Part shown: one piece after another, positions 15,906-23,917 of the stretch
How positions within the stretch are numbered: the stretch's first letter is position 1
Layout of the letters: each line of letters starts with the position of its first letter
Source of the DNA: Verrucomicrobia bacterium UBA1200
Lineage (GTDB): Bacteria; Verrucomicrobiota; Kiritimatiellia; RFP12; UBA1067
DNA length: 28,975 nt
Direction: 5' to 3'
NCBI GenBank assembly: GCA_002309765.1
Contig: DBXY01000033.1
Location: 1-28,975, forward strand
Program-made: the position numbers and the translations under genes
The notes under the pieces: model-generated
The model's database searches: none
Told to the model about the DNA's origin: nothing
Seen by the model: the letters and a program-made list of their open reading frames with translations, nothing else

Positions 15906-17459
15906 ATGGTGCGCATGACGATTAGCCGGATTAATAGAATGATTACGTTAATGGTGGCGCTTGCCGCCATTAACGTTTTATCCATGCCAACCGCGCAAGA
16001 AATCACGAAAGCGCAACCGATGGTGCAAGAGCTTATGGCAGATGCGATGGCCGACGTAAACGCCAAGAAAAAATCGTCGGCGGAAGCGGCGGAGGTTTCC
16101 ATAAGGTTGGCCGCCAACGCCGAAAGCGAAGCCGCAAAATACCTATTGTTGCGCGGTGCGTTTCTCCTGTATGCCCGAGCCGGGGAATTTGTCAAGGCTG
16201 GCGACGCTATCGACTTGCTGCGAAAAGAGGTCAAGGAGATTCCGGTTGAAACTCTTTACGAAATATTGGCTCCGGCGTTGGTTGGGGTGAAAGAGGAGAA
16301 AGCCCCCAGCATCTACGCCTTGTATAGCGAGGCGAAACGGATTGTGGATGCCAAACGGGAAATTAAGGAGATTGAACCCGTCCTCAAGAAAAGTCCTGCC
16401 GACAAGCGCCTTCGGCGGAGGCTGGCGGAGTGTTATGTTTTGGCGGGCAATTGGCCGTCCGCGCTCAAACATTTCTCGCGGCTAGGCCAAGAATTTGCTG
16501 ACATTGCCACATTCGAGAAATCTGGATTAACTACGGGAACGGTCAACTCCTTGACCGCCGGGGATTTTTGGTGGGACTACACCACTTCCAACGATGCCGT
16601 GCTGTTCAAAAACCATGCGGCCGAATGGTACCGTAAGGCGCTGAAAGAGAAACTGCCGACCGGGCTCAAGCAGGAACTCGTCATAAAAAGACTCGCATCG
16701 CTGGAAGCGCGGCAGACGGATGGAAAACCTGCCGTTCCGTCCGCGGCAACCGCGAAGAAAACGTTAAAGCCCGGCGAAGTGAAAACCTTAACCCTGCCCG
16801 GCGGGGTTGTAATGCGTTTCCGTTGGTGCCCGGCGGGAACGTTCATGATGGGCAGTCCCCAAACGGAGGCGGAGCGCGGCAAAGACGAGACCCGACATCA
16901 GGTTACGTTGGCAAAGGGCTTCTGGCTGGGCGAGACCGAGGTAACCCAGGCCCAGTGGGAAGACGTGATAGAAAACAACCCGTCACGGTTCAAGAGTGGA
17001 AGTGGCGGGGAACGCCCGGTCGAGAAGGTGTCCTGGGAAGATTGCCAGCGGTTTGTCCAAAGAGTGAATGAAAGATTGAAGTGCGGTATGCGGCTACCGA
17101 CGGAGGAAGAGTGGGAGTACGCATGCCGGGCGGGAACGGACACGCCGTTCGCGGGAACCGGCGATCCTGACGAAATGGGCTGGAACGGCGGCAACAGCGG
17201 CAAAGAGACGCATGCCGTAGGTCTTAAACCGCCGAACGATTGGGGTTTTTGCGATATGCACGGGAATGTGTGGGAATGGTGCGCGGACTTGAAAGACACA
17301 TCTAACGCGACCGATCCCAATGCCGTCCGGGTAAAGCGCGGCGGCAGTTCGTTCAGCCCAGCGGGAAGGGGGCGTTCCGCCAGCCGAGGCGGCGATGTCC
17401 CGACCTACGCCAGTTGGGACACCGGATTCCGTGTCGCGTTAAGCGAAGAGAAGGAGTAG
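15906..17459 (+). CDS. Exported FGE-sulfatase-fold (SUMF1-like) protein with helical N-terminal region
   Basis: A protein of 517 residues. The start at 15906 (CGGAG upstream) is preferred to an in-frame ATG at 15849 because it places a signal-like segment at the N-terminus (hydrophobic ITLMVALAAINVLSM). Residues about 30-270 are helical and TPR-like. Residues about 290-515 form a formylglycine-generating-enzyme fold: WCPAGTFMMGSP, FWLGETEVTQAQW, MRLPTEEEWEYACRAG, DMHGNVWEWCAD, GFRVAL. The cysteine pair of true FGE is missing; the equivalent segment after KRGGS contains no Cys. Sulfatase activation is therefore unlikely, and a binding or other modifying role is more likely. The small Cys-rich gene begins 2 bases after its stop, so it appears to head the island operon. 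Confidence 0.82.
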   Translation: MVRMTISRINRMITLMVALAAINVLSMPTAQEITKAQPMVQELMADAMADVNAKKKSSAEAAEVSIRLAANAESEAAKYLLLRGAFLLYARAGEFVKAGDAIDLLRKEVKEIPVETLYEILAPALVGVKEEKAPSIYALYSEAKRIVDAKREIKEIEPVLKKSPADKRLRRRLAECYVLAGNWPSALKHFSRLGQEFADIATFEKSGLTTGTVNSLTAGDFWWDYTTSNDAVLFKNHAAEWYRKALKEKLPTGLKQELVIKRLASLEARQTDGKPAVPSAATAKKTLKPGEVKTLTLPGGVVMRFRWCPAGTFMMGSPQTEAERGKDETRHQVTLAKGFWLGETEVTQAQWEDVIENNPSRFKSGSGGERPVEKVSWEDCQRFVQRVNERLKCGMRLPTEEEWEYACRAGTDTPFAGTGDPDEMGWNGGNSGKETHAVGLKPPNDWGFCDMHGNVWEWCADLKDTSNATDPNAVRVKRGGSSFSPAGRGRSASRGGDVPTYASWDTGFRVALSEEKE

Positions 17460-17461
17460 CA

Positions 17462-17668
17462 ATGCCATTTGATGTTCCGATATCGCACAAGAAATGCGCA
17501 ACGTGCCGCTGGTGGCACGGCGAACGCGAACTAGTATTCATTGGCCGCGACCCCAAGTTCGTACGCTTACCGGTAATGGTGGCATCCGCCCCCTGCGAAG
17601 CCTGGCCCGTCAAGAAGTACAGCGGTGCCATGACCTGCATGCGCTGGAGCAAGTGGGAGAAGCTGTGA
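17462..17668 (+). CDS. Small Cys-rich (zinc-ribbon-like) protein
   Basis: A protein of 68 residues. The start at 17462 has AAGGAG 5 bases upstream and follows the FGE-fold stop by 2 bases; longer in-frame starts overlap that gene. It has CATCRWWHGER near the N-terminus and APCEAW and MTCMRW further on, giving four Cys that could bind one metal ion, and it ends in WSKWEKL. The family was not recognised. Its coupling to the FGE-fold gene and the following FRG gene suggests a partner or adaptor role (inference). Confidence 0.7.
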   Translation: MPFDVPISHKKCATCRWWHGERELVFIGRDPKFVRLPVMVASAPCEAWPVKKYSGAMTCMRWSKWEKL

Positions 17669-17685
17669 AGTGGTGGGAGTATAGT

Positions 17686-18615
17686 ATGACTGTAGGGAGT
17701 ACCGATACTATTGCCGAAGCATTCGATGCTGTTATTGATTGCATAAGAAAGGATCAGCGGTATTTCGATGATACTTCCGTCCTCTATTATTTTCGTGGCG
17801 AGAATAAAAATCATCATCCCGTGAACAGTCCATTCCCCCCACAAGATCCAGCTATGCCGAATCTTCTTCGTGACAATCAATTTCGTATGCGTGAGCATGA
17901 GATTTTCAATGAAACGATTCGCCTGTATCCCCAAGATTTTCCCCGCGGCGAAACGACTTTTGAGATTTTAACACGGATGCAGCATTACCAAATCCCGACA
18001 CGACTTTTGGATGTAACTCCGAAATTGACAACAGCTTTAGGGATGGCTACCCTTCCTGGATTGAGCAACGATGAATCCTCTCAGTACAATGGTTTTATAC
18101 GCATTTACCGGGTAAACAAACAACGTGTCAAATACTCGACTAGTGACACTACAGTTGCGCTCAGCAATCTTGCACGAATTCGTCCCGAACATGTCACGCT
18201 GAATAATCTCGAATACCTTGCGTATGAGTGCAAAAACGAACGAGCAGGGTTTTATTGGGATGCGGGTAGCCAAGTTTCGAAGGATCTACAACGTGACATC
18301 AAAAAAGTCTGGTGTGTCCGGCCGGTAAACAACAATGTTCGAATTACGGCGCAGCTTGGCGAGTTCTTCCTTTTCGGATGTGGAGAGAACAAGGAGCCGC
18401 TATCGGTCACTTTTTCGGAGGCGGACTACGCGAATGAGAACGCAGCAACAGAGGGTTTGGCGCAGATTGGCATTCTTGTTATAACACCGCGACTAAAACA
18501 AGAGGTAAAAGAGATGTCTGAACTTTTAGATGTTTCCGAGAACCGACTGTATCCTGATTTGGCAAAGTTCTACCAGGTAATTGAGAAACGTTACAGCGAC
18601 AAAGCAAGGAGGTAA
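17686..18615 (+). CDS. FRG-domain protein
   Basis: A protein of 309 residues. The namesake motif is at residues 34-39 (YYFRGE), followed by the second conserved block LTRMQHYQIPTRLLDVT, where FRG proteins typically have QH-x-PTRLLDxT. Together these identify the FRG domain, a family of unestablished biochemistry often found in bacterial conflict loci. The start at 17686 has TGGGAG 6 bases upstream; a GTG at 17665 overlapping the previous stop is an alternative. No signal peptide or membrane helix is seen, so it should be cytoplasmic. Base composition is clearly more AT-rich than the flanking genes. Its place before the TerY-P genes makes it the best effector candidate. Confidence 0.85.
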   Translation: MTVGSTDTIAEAFDAVIDCIRKDQRYFDDTSVLYYFRGENKNHHPVNSPFPPQDPAMPNLLRDNQFRMREHEIFNETIRLYPQDFPRGETTFEILTRMQHYQIPTRLLDVTPKLTTALGMATLPGLSNDESSQYNGFIRIYRVNKQRVKYSTSDTTVALSNLARIRPEHVTLNNLEYLAYECKNERAGFYWDAGSQVSKDLQRDIKKVWCVRPVNNNVRITAQLGEFFLFGCGENKEPLSVTFSEADYANENAATEGLAQIGILVITPRLKQEVKEMSELLDVSENRLYPDLAKFYQVIEKRYSDKARR

Positions 18616-18619
18616 AAGA

Positions 18620-19054
18620 ATGAGTGATGCTATCTATTATACAGAAGGATATATCGGTGAAATCCGCTTAAGCCCCTTAGGGGAATCAAAGGAATCAGAT
18701 ATTCAAGCTGAAGAATACCAGTTCGTTATAACTCACAATAATTCTAATCAAATTTCAACAGTTACAATCAATGGCAAGTGTGTTTCGATAACGATTATAC
18801 CTGTTAATCCGATCAAACTTACTGAAGGCGACTCGGAGTATGTTCTCTGGACCAAGCAAATTGCCAGCAGCGAAAATCAAGCGGTGAGTGCCAGGAAAAC
18901 TGATGTGGATGTAAAATTGCGTTTGATTTCTCACCCTTATCCTGTCGGAGGATTAGCAGATGCCGAGTTCCTATTGACATTGAAGCAGTCGAGAACCAAA
19001 GTCAGGTTCATGTGTGATGAAAACTTATCCCTTACGGAATTGGACATTCTGTAA
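18620..19054 (+). CDS. Hypothetical beta-rich protein between FRG and vWA genes
   Basis: A protein of 144 residues, not recognised. The start at 18620 has a perfect AAGGAGGT 6 bases upstream, 4 bases after the FRG stop, so the two genes are certainly linked. The sequence alternates short beta-type segments (YQFVITHNN, VSITIIPVN, VKLRLISHPYPV, VRFMCDENLSL) with no enzyme motif, signal or membrane segment. It is AT-rich like the FRG gene. It could be an antidote, chaperone or substrate of the FRG protein, but nothing in the sequence decides this. Confidence 0.7.
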   Translation: MSDAIYYTEGYIGEIRLSPLGESKESDIQAEEYQFVITHNNSNQISTVTINGKCVSITIIPVNPIKLTEGDSEYVLWTKQIASSENQAVSARKTDVDVKLRLISHPYPVGGLADAEFLLTLKQSRTKVRFMCDENLSLTELDIL

Positions 19055-19078
19055 GGTCAAAAACAAGGAGAAAGAGTC

Positions 19079-19726
19079 ATGAGAAGACTACCCGTATACA
19101 TGCTCGTTGATGTCTCCGGATCGATGTCCGGCGAACCAATTGAGTCCGTTAAGAGCGGCCTGCAGATGCTGGTCGATGCGTTACGCAAGGAACCGCGTGC
19201 ACTTGAGACCGCTTATCTGAGCGTTATCACATTCAATAGCAGGGCACAGCAGATTGTCCCGCTGACCGATCTGGCTTCCTTCCAACTTCCGGAAATCACC
19301 GCCAGTGGATGCACGGCACTTGGAGAAGCCCTTAAATTGCTTTGCGATTGCCGTAAGAAGGAAATCATCAAGACAACAACCGAGGTGAAAGGTGACTGGA
19401 AACCGATGGTTTTCATCTTGACCGATGGCATACCGACCGATGACGATGATGTGCTGTCAGAGGGGATATCCGAATTCCATGCGGAAAAATGGGGCGCCGC
19501 CGTCTCTTGTGCCGCCGGACCGGATGCCGACAAGGATTTTCTCGATAAGGTTACGCCCGAATGTGTTGTTGAACTGGCAACAGCCGACAAATCCAGATTG
19601 TCTGCGTTCTTTAAGTGGGTTACCGCTTCCATCGCGACGACATCAAAGGGAATTAACGAACAGGGGGATGGTGCGACTGGGCTTGGTCAACTCCCGCCGC
19701 CGCCGCCTGAATTAACAATCGTTTAG
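19079..19726 (+). CDS. TerY-type von Willebrand factor A domain protein
   Basis: A protein of 215 residues, about the length of TerY proteins. The metal-ion-dependent adhesion site is complete: DVSGS (Asp11, Ser13, Ser15), Thr79 in GCTALGEAL and Asp116 in LTDGIPTDD. The C-terminus is Pro-rich (LPPPPPEL). AAGGAG lies 8 bases before the ATG. TerY vWA proteins occur with a PP2C phosphatase and a kinase in the TerY-P triad, where they are thought to act as adaptors responding to phosphorylation. Both partners follow here. No TerC or TerD-type gene is present in the window. Confidence 0.9.
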   Translation: MRRLPVYMLVDVSGSMSGEPIESVKSGLQMLVDALRKEPRALETAYLSVITFNSRAQQIVPLTDLASFQLPEITASGCTALGEALKLLCDCRKKEIIKTTTEVKGDWKPMVFILTDGIPTDDDDVLSEGISEFHAEKWGAAVSCAAGPDADKDFLDKVTPECVVELATADKSRLSAFFKWVTASIATTSKGINEQGDGATGLGQLPPPPPELTIV

Positions 19727-19742
19727 TTTGAGGTATCTGCAT

Positions 19743-19781
19743 CCTGATTCCGGCGAGACGGGCATTATCGCCGGAATCGGG
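19743..19781 (+). repeat. Strong hairpin between the vWA and PP2C genes
   Basis: A perfect 11-bp inverted repeat (GATTCCGGCGA at 19746-19756 and TCGCCGGAATC at 19768-19778) has an 11-base loop and extends to 14 pairs with one wobble. It sits in the 84-base gap between vWA and PP2C genes, the largest gap inside the triad. No T-run follows, so it is not a standard terminator. It may be an attenuator or an mRNA processing or stability element. Confidence 0.6.
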
Positions 19782-19810
19782 ATAAACTAGAGTTGCAAAA
19801 GGGTATGGCA

Positions 19811-21451
19811 ATGTTTATTTGGGTTCGTGACCTGCTCCAAAAAATTCTGGTGTTTATTATACCAGAAAAGGAATCGTGTGATGGTTCCGGAAAATCAAAC
19901 GGCGAACAGAAGTCCGAAGTCGCCAACCCTCTACTTTCTGACGACATACCGTATTTCCCCCAAAGATCGACGGATTCGCCCTTGCCATCCGAGTCCAATC
20001 TCTGTGGCAAAAACGGGATTCCACAAAAAATTCCTTCTGAAAAAACGGAAACAGAGACTCCTTCCTCGAACAGGACAGAACAAGAGGAACCACGGGAGGC
20101 ACTTGACAGCCATATCAAAGAAGTCGCAGCCGTCCTGCCAGCCAAGATCCGCCTTTCGCCTAATTTGACCCTCGGTAAAAAACCAGCATTTATTGACTAT
20201 CCCCTTGAACAAGATATTAGGTTAGACAAAGATTACGACGAAACCGACCAGTGGAAGACGATAAAAACCGAAAGCGGAATCCGAATAATCCCGAAGACGG
20301 CTGGCGAATTGGACATTCCTATACGGTACAACAATGGTGCTTGCGTTCACTTCCAGCTTTCGGTCAATCCAGATCTTTCATCCCTATGGCAGAAGAGGGA
20401 GCCGGAAGATAATCAGATCGTGTTTGATCAGGATTATGTCAGGCTAAAAAAAAGACACAAGGACTTGATAGCGGTAAATTTACCCGGTTGGCAAGTAATC
20501 GGAGCCAGCCGCCGAGGACGTTCCCATGAGCATGAAGGGACTTTTCGCGATGATGAGATGGGGTACTGGGCGGATGAGGCAACTGGGCGATACGCTTTCT
20601 TTTTAGCAGATGGTGCGGGAAGTGCCCGCTTTTCACGCGAAGGCGCACGAATCGCGATCTCCGTCCTCCGGGAAAAATTCGGGGCAAACGTAACAGAAGC
20701 TTTGTGGAAGGGGGCAATGGATGACGACACATCTCCCGGTGGGAAGGTAGGAAAAATGTTAGTCCAACTTGCTTATTACGCAATGAGCAGAATCGACTCG
20801 TTCGTCAAGGATTCTAACGCAGCGAATCCAGAACGGAAATGGGTAATCAAAGACTTCAACACAACGATTCTGATTGCAGCAGTGAAACGAGATGATGACG
20901 GCGGGATACGGGTCGTTGCATTTTCGATAGGTGACGGCGTAATCGCTGGTTATACAGGCGACAACGTTAGAATCTTGACACGCCCCGATGTCGGGGAGTT
21001 CTGCGGGGGTACGCGGTTTCTTACAATGTCCAGCGTCTGGGAAAAGGCGGCAACGAACTGGTCGGCATTTTATGCCTCGCGTTTGACAAGCGTTCGGTTT
21101 TCCCCCGAAGAGACGCAACGACTGATTCTGTTTTTAATGTCAGACGGTGTCTCTGATCCGTGGTTCGAGACAGATGCTGGACTTGCGACACTTGAAAAGT
21201 GGCGACATTTCGTGGAAGACGGACTGGTGGGATCCTACGGCGGAACAGCCTGGATCGCCCCGTCCGAAAACGCCGATGTGAATGCCGAACGCCTATGGCA
21301 ATGGTTAGGATTTGAGGTTACTTCCCATTATGATGATCGCACACTTATCGCGATTTATCCGCATAGCGGTATGGGAAAGAATGTCGAACAGTCTGTTCAA
21401 AAAACGGGCCTAAGGGAATTGAACGTGAAGGATGGGATTGGCAATGTATAA
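19811..21451 (+). CDS. PP2C-type protein phosphatase of the TerY-P triad
   Basis: A protein of 546 residues. The start at 19811 has AAAGGG about 7 bases upstream; upstream in-frame TTG (19793) and ATG (19805) are badly spaced. Residues 1-16 are hydrophobic/amphipathic (MFIWVRDLLQKILVFI), possibly a membrane anchor. Residues about 20-115 are a disordered Ser/Glu-rich linker, and about 120-190 a beta-rich region. A PP2C catalytic domain (about 228-520) shows FLADGAGSA (metal Asp near 267), FSIGDGVIAGY and FLMSDGVSDPW. It should dephosphorylate Ser/Thr in targets of the following kinase. The kinase start overlaps its last codons. Confidence 0.87.
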   Translation: MFIWVRDLLQKILVFIIPEKESCDGSGKSNGEQKSEVANPLLSDDIPYFPQRSTDSPLPSESNLCGKNGIPQKIPSEKTETETPSSNRTEQEEPREALDSHIKEVAAVLPAKIRLSPNLTLGKKPAFIDYPLEQDIRLDKDYDETDQWKTIKTESGIRIIPKTAGELDIPIRYNNGACVHFQLSVNPDLSSLWQKREPEDNQIVFDQDYVRLKKRHKDLIAVNLPGWQVIGASRRGRSHEHEGTFRDDEMGYWADEATGRYAFFLADGAGSARFSREGARIAISVLREKFGANVTEALWKGAMDDDTSPGGKVGKMLVQLAYYAMSRIDSFVKDSNAANPERKWVIKDFNTTILIAAVKRDDDGGIRVVAFSIGDGVIAGYTGDNVRILTRPDVGEFCGGTRFLTMSSVWEKAATNWSAFYASRLTSVRFSPEETQRLILFLMSDGVSDPWFETDAGLATLEKWRHFVEDGLVGSYGGTAWIAPSENADVNAERLWQWLGFEVTSHYDDRTLIAIYPHSGMGKNVEQSVQKTGLRELNVKDGIGNV

Positions 21452-22967
21452 AAACGGGAAGTGTGTTACCGTGAAGGCTGTTTCCGGTAAAACCTATCAA
21501 TACATATGGACGGACACGCCGGCGTCAGGCGTTATGAAGGATGTTTACTTCGCGCCGGACAAGTCATACGTCGTGGCATTTTTCAGGGAACAACAGGACG
21601 CAAACTCGATTGAGCGACTAGAGAACCTTGTCGGGAGGTATCGACAAGGGATGTTTGGCGGGGACGGCGGAGGTTACTGGGAAAAGGTCTATTGCTGGCC
21701 ATACGATTTGATACGCGATGGCAAAAGAATCGGACTGGTTGTTCCCGCATACCGCAAGGAATTTTTCTTTAGGTATGGCAGTCCGACATTTGACCTCAAG
21801 CACGGTGAAAAACAGGGCGAGTGGTTCACCAATCCTTGGCATCGTTTTTGCAACTTAGACCGTCGGGAGACGGGAGACTGGCGGAAATACTTTGATATAT
21901 GTATGCTATTGGCAAGGGGTGTCCGCCGTATGCACATGGCAGGATTGGCACATTCGGACTTGTCGTACAAAAATGTGCTGATTGACCCCATTACGTCATC
22001 CGTCGCAATCATCGACATCGACGGACTCGTCGTGCCCGGAAAATTTCCGCCGGACGTACTCGGAACGGACGGTTTTATCGCGCCCGAAGTCTATGCAACA
22101 ATGGGGCTTCCAAAAAGAGACAAGAATCGTAAGTTCCCGTGTAAAGAGACAGACCTCCATGCACTCGCCGTCTTGATTTACATGTACCTTCTTTGCCGGC
22201 ATCCGCTGGAAGGCAAGAAAATATGGGATGTGAATGATGAACAGCGCGACAAGCTGCTTGCGTTTGGCGAGAAGGCGGTTTTCATCGAAAACCCCATGGA
22301 CACCTGTAACCGGTACACGGTGGAATGGGTGAGGAAAAACGAACCTCCTTCACGTTTTCGATATCTCCTTCCTTGGAGAGACCTTGACAAACTGCCCTAC
22401 ACGGTACTGGGACCGTATTTGAGACCGCTCATTGAACGCGCGTTTATCGACGGGCTACACAATCCCGCCAAACGTCCGCAAGCTTTCGAATGGGAAGAGG
22501 CCTTGATACAGACGATGGACTTGATGATTCCATGTCGAAATGCAAAATGCGATCAAAAGTGGTTCGTGTTCGACAATTCCGCAGCAAAACCGAAATGCCC
22601 GTTCTGCGGTACGCCCTACAACATTTCCCTCCCAGTGCTGAACCTCTATCATCTTTCGGGAAAGAAATATGCGTTTTCTGGTAAACGGGTGATGGTGTAC
22701 AATGGTACACGCCTGTACCGATGGCATATCGATCCCAAGGTCGAAAGGAATGAGAAACTGACGGATGCGGAAAAACGCCCGGTAGCCTGTTTCCAATTCC
22801 ATCAGGGGAACTGGTATCTGCGTAATGAATCCGACTGTGACATGGTGGACATGGGCAAGAGAACACCGGTTCCCAAACAGTCGGCAATCCTGCTCGCTGA
22901 CGGTGTGCAGATCCGCCTTGGCGGTGAGTCTGCGCGTATGATTCATGTGCAGATGGTGAACAAATGA
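21444..22967 (+). CDS. Atypical Ser/Thr kinase with zinc ribbon and FHA-like tail (TerY-P kinase)
   Basis: A protein of 507 residues overlapping the phosphatase gene by 8 bases; an ATG at 21432 is an alternative. The kinase fold is divergent: the catalytic loop is HSDLSYKN (170-177, in place of HRDLKxxN), the metal motif is DID (191-193, in place of DFG), and GTDGFIAPE follows (207-215). A glycine-rich loop is not obvious. A CxxxxC...CPFC zinc ribbon lies at 364-388, as in TerY-P kinases. The last 105 residues end in IRLGGES and look like an FHA-type phosphopeptide-binding domain. No membrane segment is seen. It likely forms a reversible phosphorylation circuit with the two preceding genes. 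Confidence 0.87.
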   Translation: MYKNGKCVTVKAVSGKTYQYIWTDTPASGVMKDVYFAPDKSYVVAFFREQQDANSIERLENLVGRYRQGMFGGDGGGYWEKVYCWPYDLIRDGKRIGLVVPAYRKEFFFRYGSPTFDLKHGEKQGEWFTNPWHRFCNLDRRETGDWRKYFDICMLLARGVRRMHMAGLAHSDLSYKNVLIDPITSSVAIIDIDGLVVPGKFPPDVLGTDGFIAPEVYATMGLPKRDKNRKFPCKETDLHALAVLIYMYLLCRHPLEGKKIWDVNDEQRDKLLAFGEKAVFIENPMDTCNRYTVEWVRKNEPPSRFRYLLPWRDLDKLPYTVLGPYLRPLIERAFIDGLHNPAKRPQAFEWEEALIQTMDLMIPCRNAKCDQKWFVFDNSAAKPKCPFCGTPYNISLPVLNLYHLSGKKYAFSGKRVMVYNGTRLYRWHIDPKVERNEKLTDAEKRPVACFQFHQGNWYLRNESDCDMVDMGKRTPVPKQSAILLADGVQIRLGGESARMIHVQMVNK

Positions 22968-23019
22968 GGTAACCAGTTGAATTGACTTTTGTTGACGATA
23001 CGAAATGGAGGTTGTTAAC

Positions 23020-23556
23020 GTGGCGAAAACAAGTGGTGGGAAAACTAAACAGTACCGATGCTCCAAATGCGGCGAGGTGTACGGCTACGCCTACAGCATC
23101 TGCCCCGGATGCGGAGCGAAATGCGAGGCGGTTGGCGGAAATGACGCAACCGTTCAGGATGCTAGGGACGGTTCTGCTGAAAACGGTTTAACGTCAAGCG
23201 AGCGAGTCTTCCTCAACGGTGTACGGCGATTGTTGTCGAAGGGTACATTGACGGATGACGACAGGGCGTTCTTGGATTCGTTTGCGGTCGAACTGGGGAT
23301 TTACGCCTCGCGACGTGACATCCTGATTGGTCAGGCGAGATGCGAGATAAATAATATCAGGAAGCCGGCATCGAGAAAAAGGCTTTCAGAAATGAGTCAG
23401 TCCGAACTTTTAGAAGCTATGGAAAAAGACCGTGATGAATATTATGAATTATTAAACCAACAAATAGAAGCATCAAACCAACGAATAGAAGAAACAAGAA
23501 TAGTATATGAAAGATTCAAGGAGAGATGGAGAAGTATAGACGAAAATATGCCATGA
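23020..23556 (+). CDS. Zinc-ribbon/coiled-coil protein, diverged copy of the next FGE-fold gene's N-terminus
   Basis: A protein of 178 residues if started at GTG 23020, which has GGAGG 8 bases upstream. An in-frame ATG at 23005 lacks a ribosome binding site but lines up with the start of the paralogue at 23918, so the start is uncertain. A zinc ribbon (CSKC...CPGC) is followed by a helical region (LTSSERVFLNGVRRLLSKG), a module nearly identical to residues 1-105 of the protein at 23918. After GQARCE the similarity stops, and a charged coiled coil of about 70 residues replaces the FGE fold. It overlaps the next small gene by 4 bases (ATGA). Confidence 0.75.
   Translation: MAKTSGGKTKQYRCSKCGEVYGYAYSICPGCGAKCEAVGGNDATVQDARDGSAENGLTSSERVFLNGVRRLLSKGTLTDDDRAFLDSFAVELGIYASRRDILIGQARCEINNIRKPASRKRLSEMSQSELLEAMEKDRDEYYELLNQQIEASNQRIEETRIVYERFKERWRSIDENMP
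23051..23346 (+). repeat. Tandem duplication, copy 1 (zinc-ribbon module)
   Basis: About 296 bases match 23939-24235 with scattered, largely silent, differences. Long identical runs include TGCGGCGAGGTGTACGGCTA. The similarity covers the zinc ribbon and helical linker and stops abruptly after TGCGAG. Confidence 0.8.
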
Positions 23557-23846
23557 AGAATGATGAAAAAGACACCCAGAACGAAGAGCGGGTGGAAGTC
23601 GCAATATCGGAAGTGACGCACGATATGCACATAAATGTTTGTGAGTGGTGCGCGGACTGGTACGGCGATTATCCATTGCAGAATGTGGCCAATCTCGTTG
23701 AACCGCCTTTCGGTAGTAGTCGTGTATTTCGTGGCGGGAGCTGGTGCAGCGATGCCTCCTCCTGCTACTCCAGTAACCGGAACAACCGCTATCCCCCAAA
23801 CATCACCCGTGATTATCTGGGCTTCCGCGTCGCACTGGATGAATGA
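23553..23846 (+). CDS. Partial FGE-fold protein (C-terminal third only)
   Basis: A protein of 97 residues. The start overlaps the previous stop (ATGA, 23553-23556), implying translational coupling. After a new charged N-terminus of about 21 residues (MKNDEKDTQNEERVEV), it contains only the last third of the FGE fold: CEWCADWYGDY, FRGGSWCSDASSCYSSNRNN and LGFRVALDE. The front two thirds are missing, so it cannot fold as a complete domain alone. It may complement the preceding coiled-coil protein, be a remnant, or serve as a spare cassette. The segment between RGG and GFR differs greatly from the paralogue at 23918 while the flanks are conserved. Confidence 0.6.
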   Translation: MKNDEKDTQNEERVEVAISEVTHDMHINVCEWCADWYGDYPLQNVANLVEPPFGSSRVFRGGSWCSDASSCYSSNRNNRYPPNITRDYLGFRVALDE

Positions 23847-23917
23847 ATGGAGTGGGAAAACAATTTCGTCGAATTGAACTGACGCTTGTTGGAAGATGTT
23901 TACGATAGGACTAAGTG

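Noticed and set aside
19079..22967. Classical tellurite-resistance (ter) operon
   Set aside because: TerY, PP2C and kinase are present, but no TerB, TerC, TerD/E/Z or TerA-type genes are seen.
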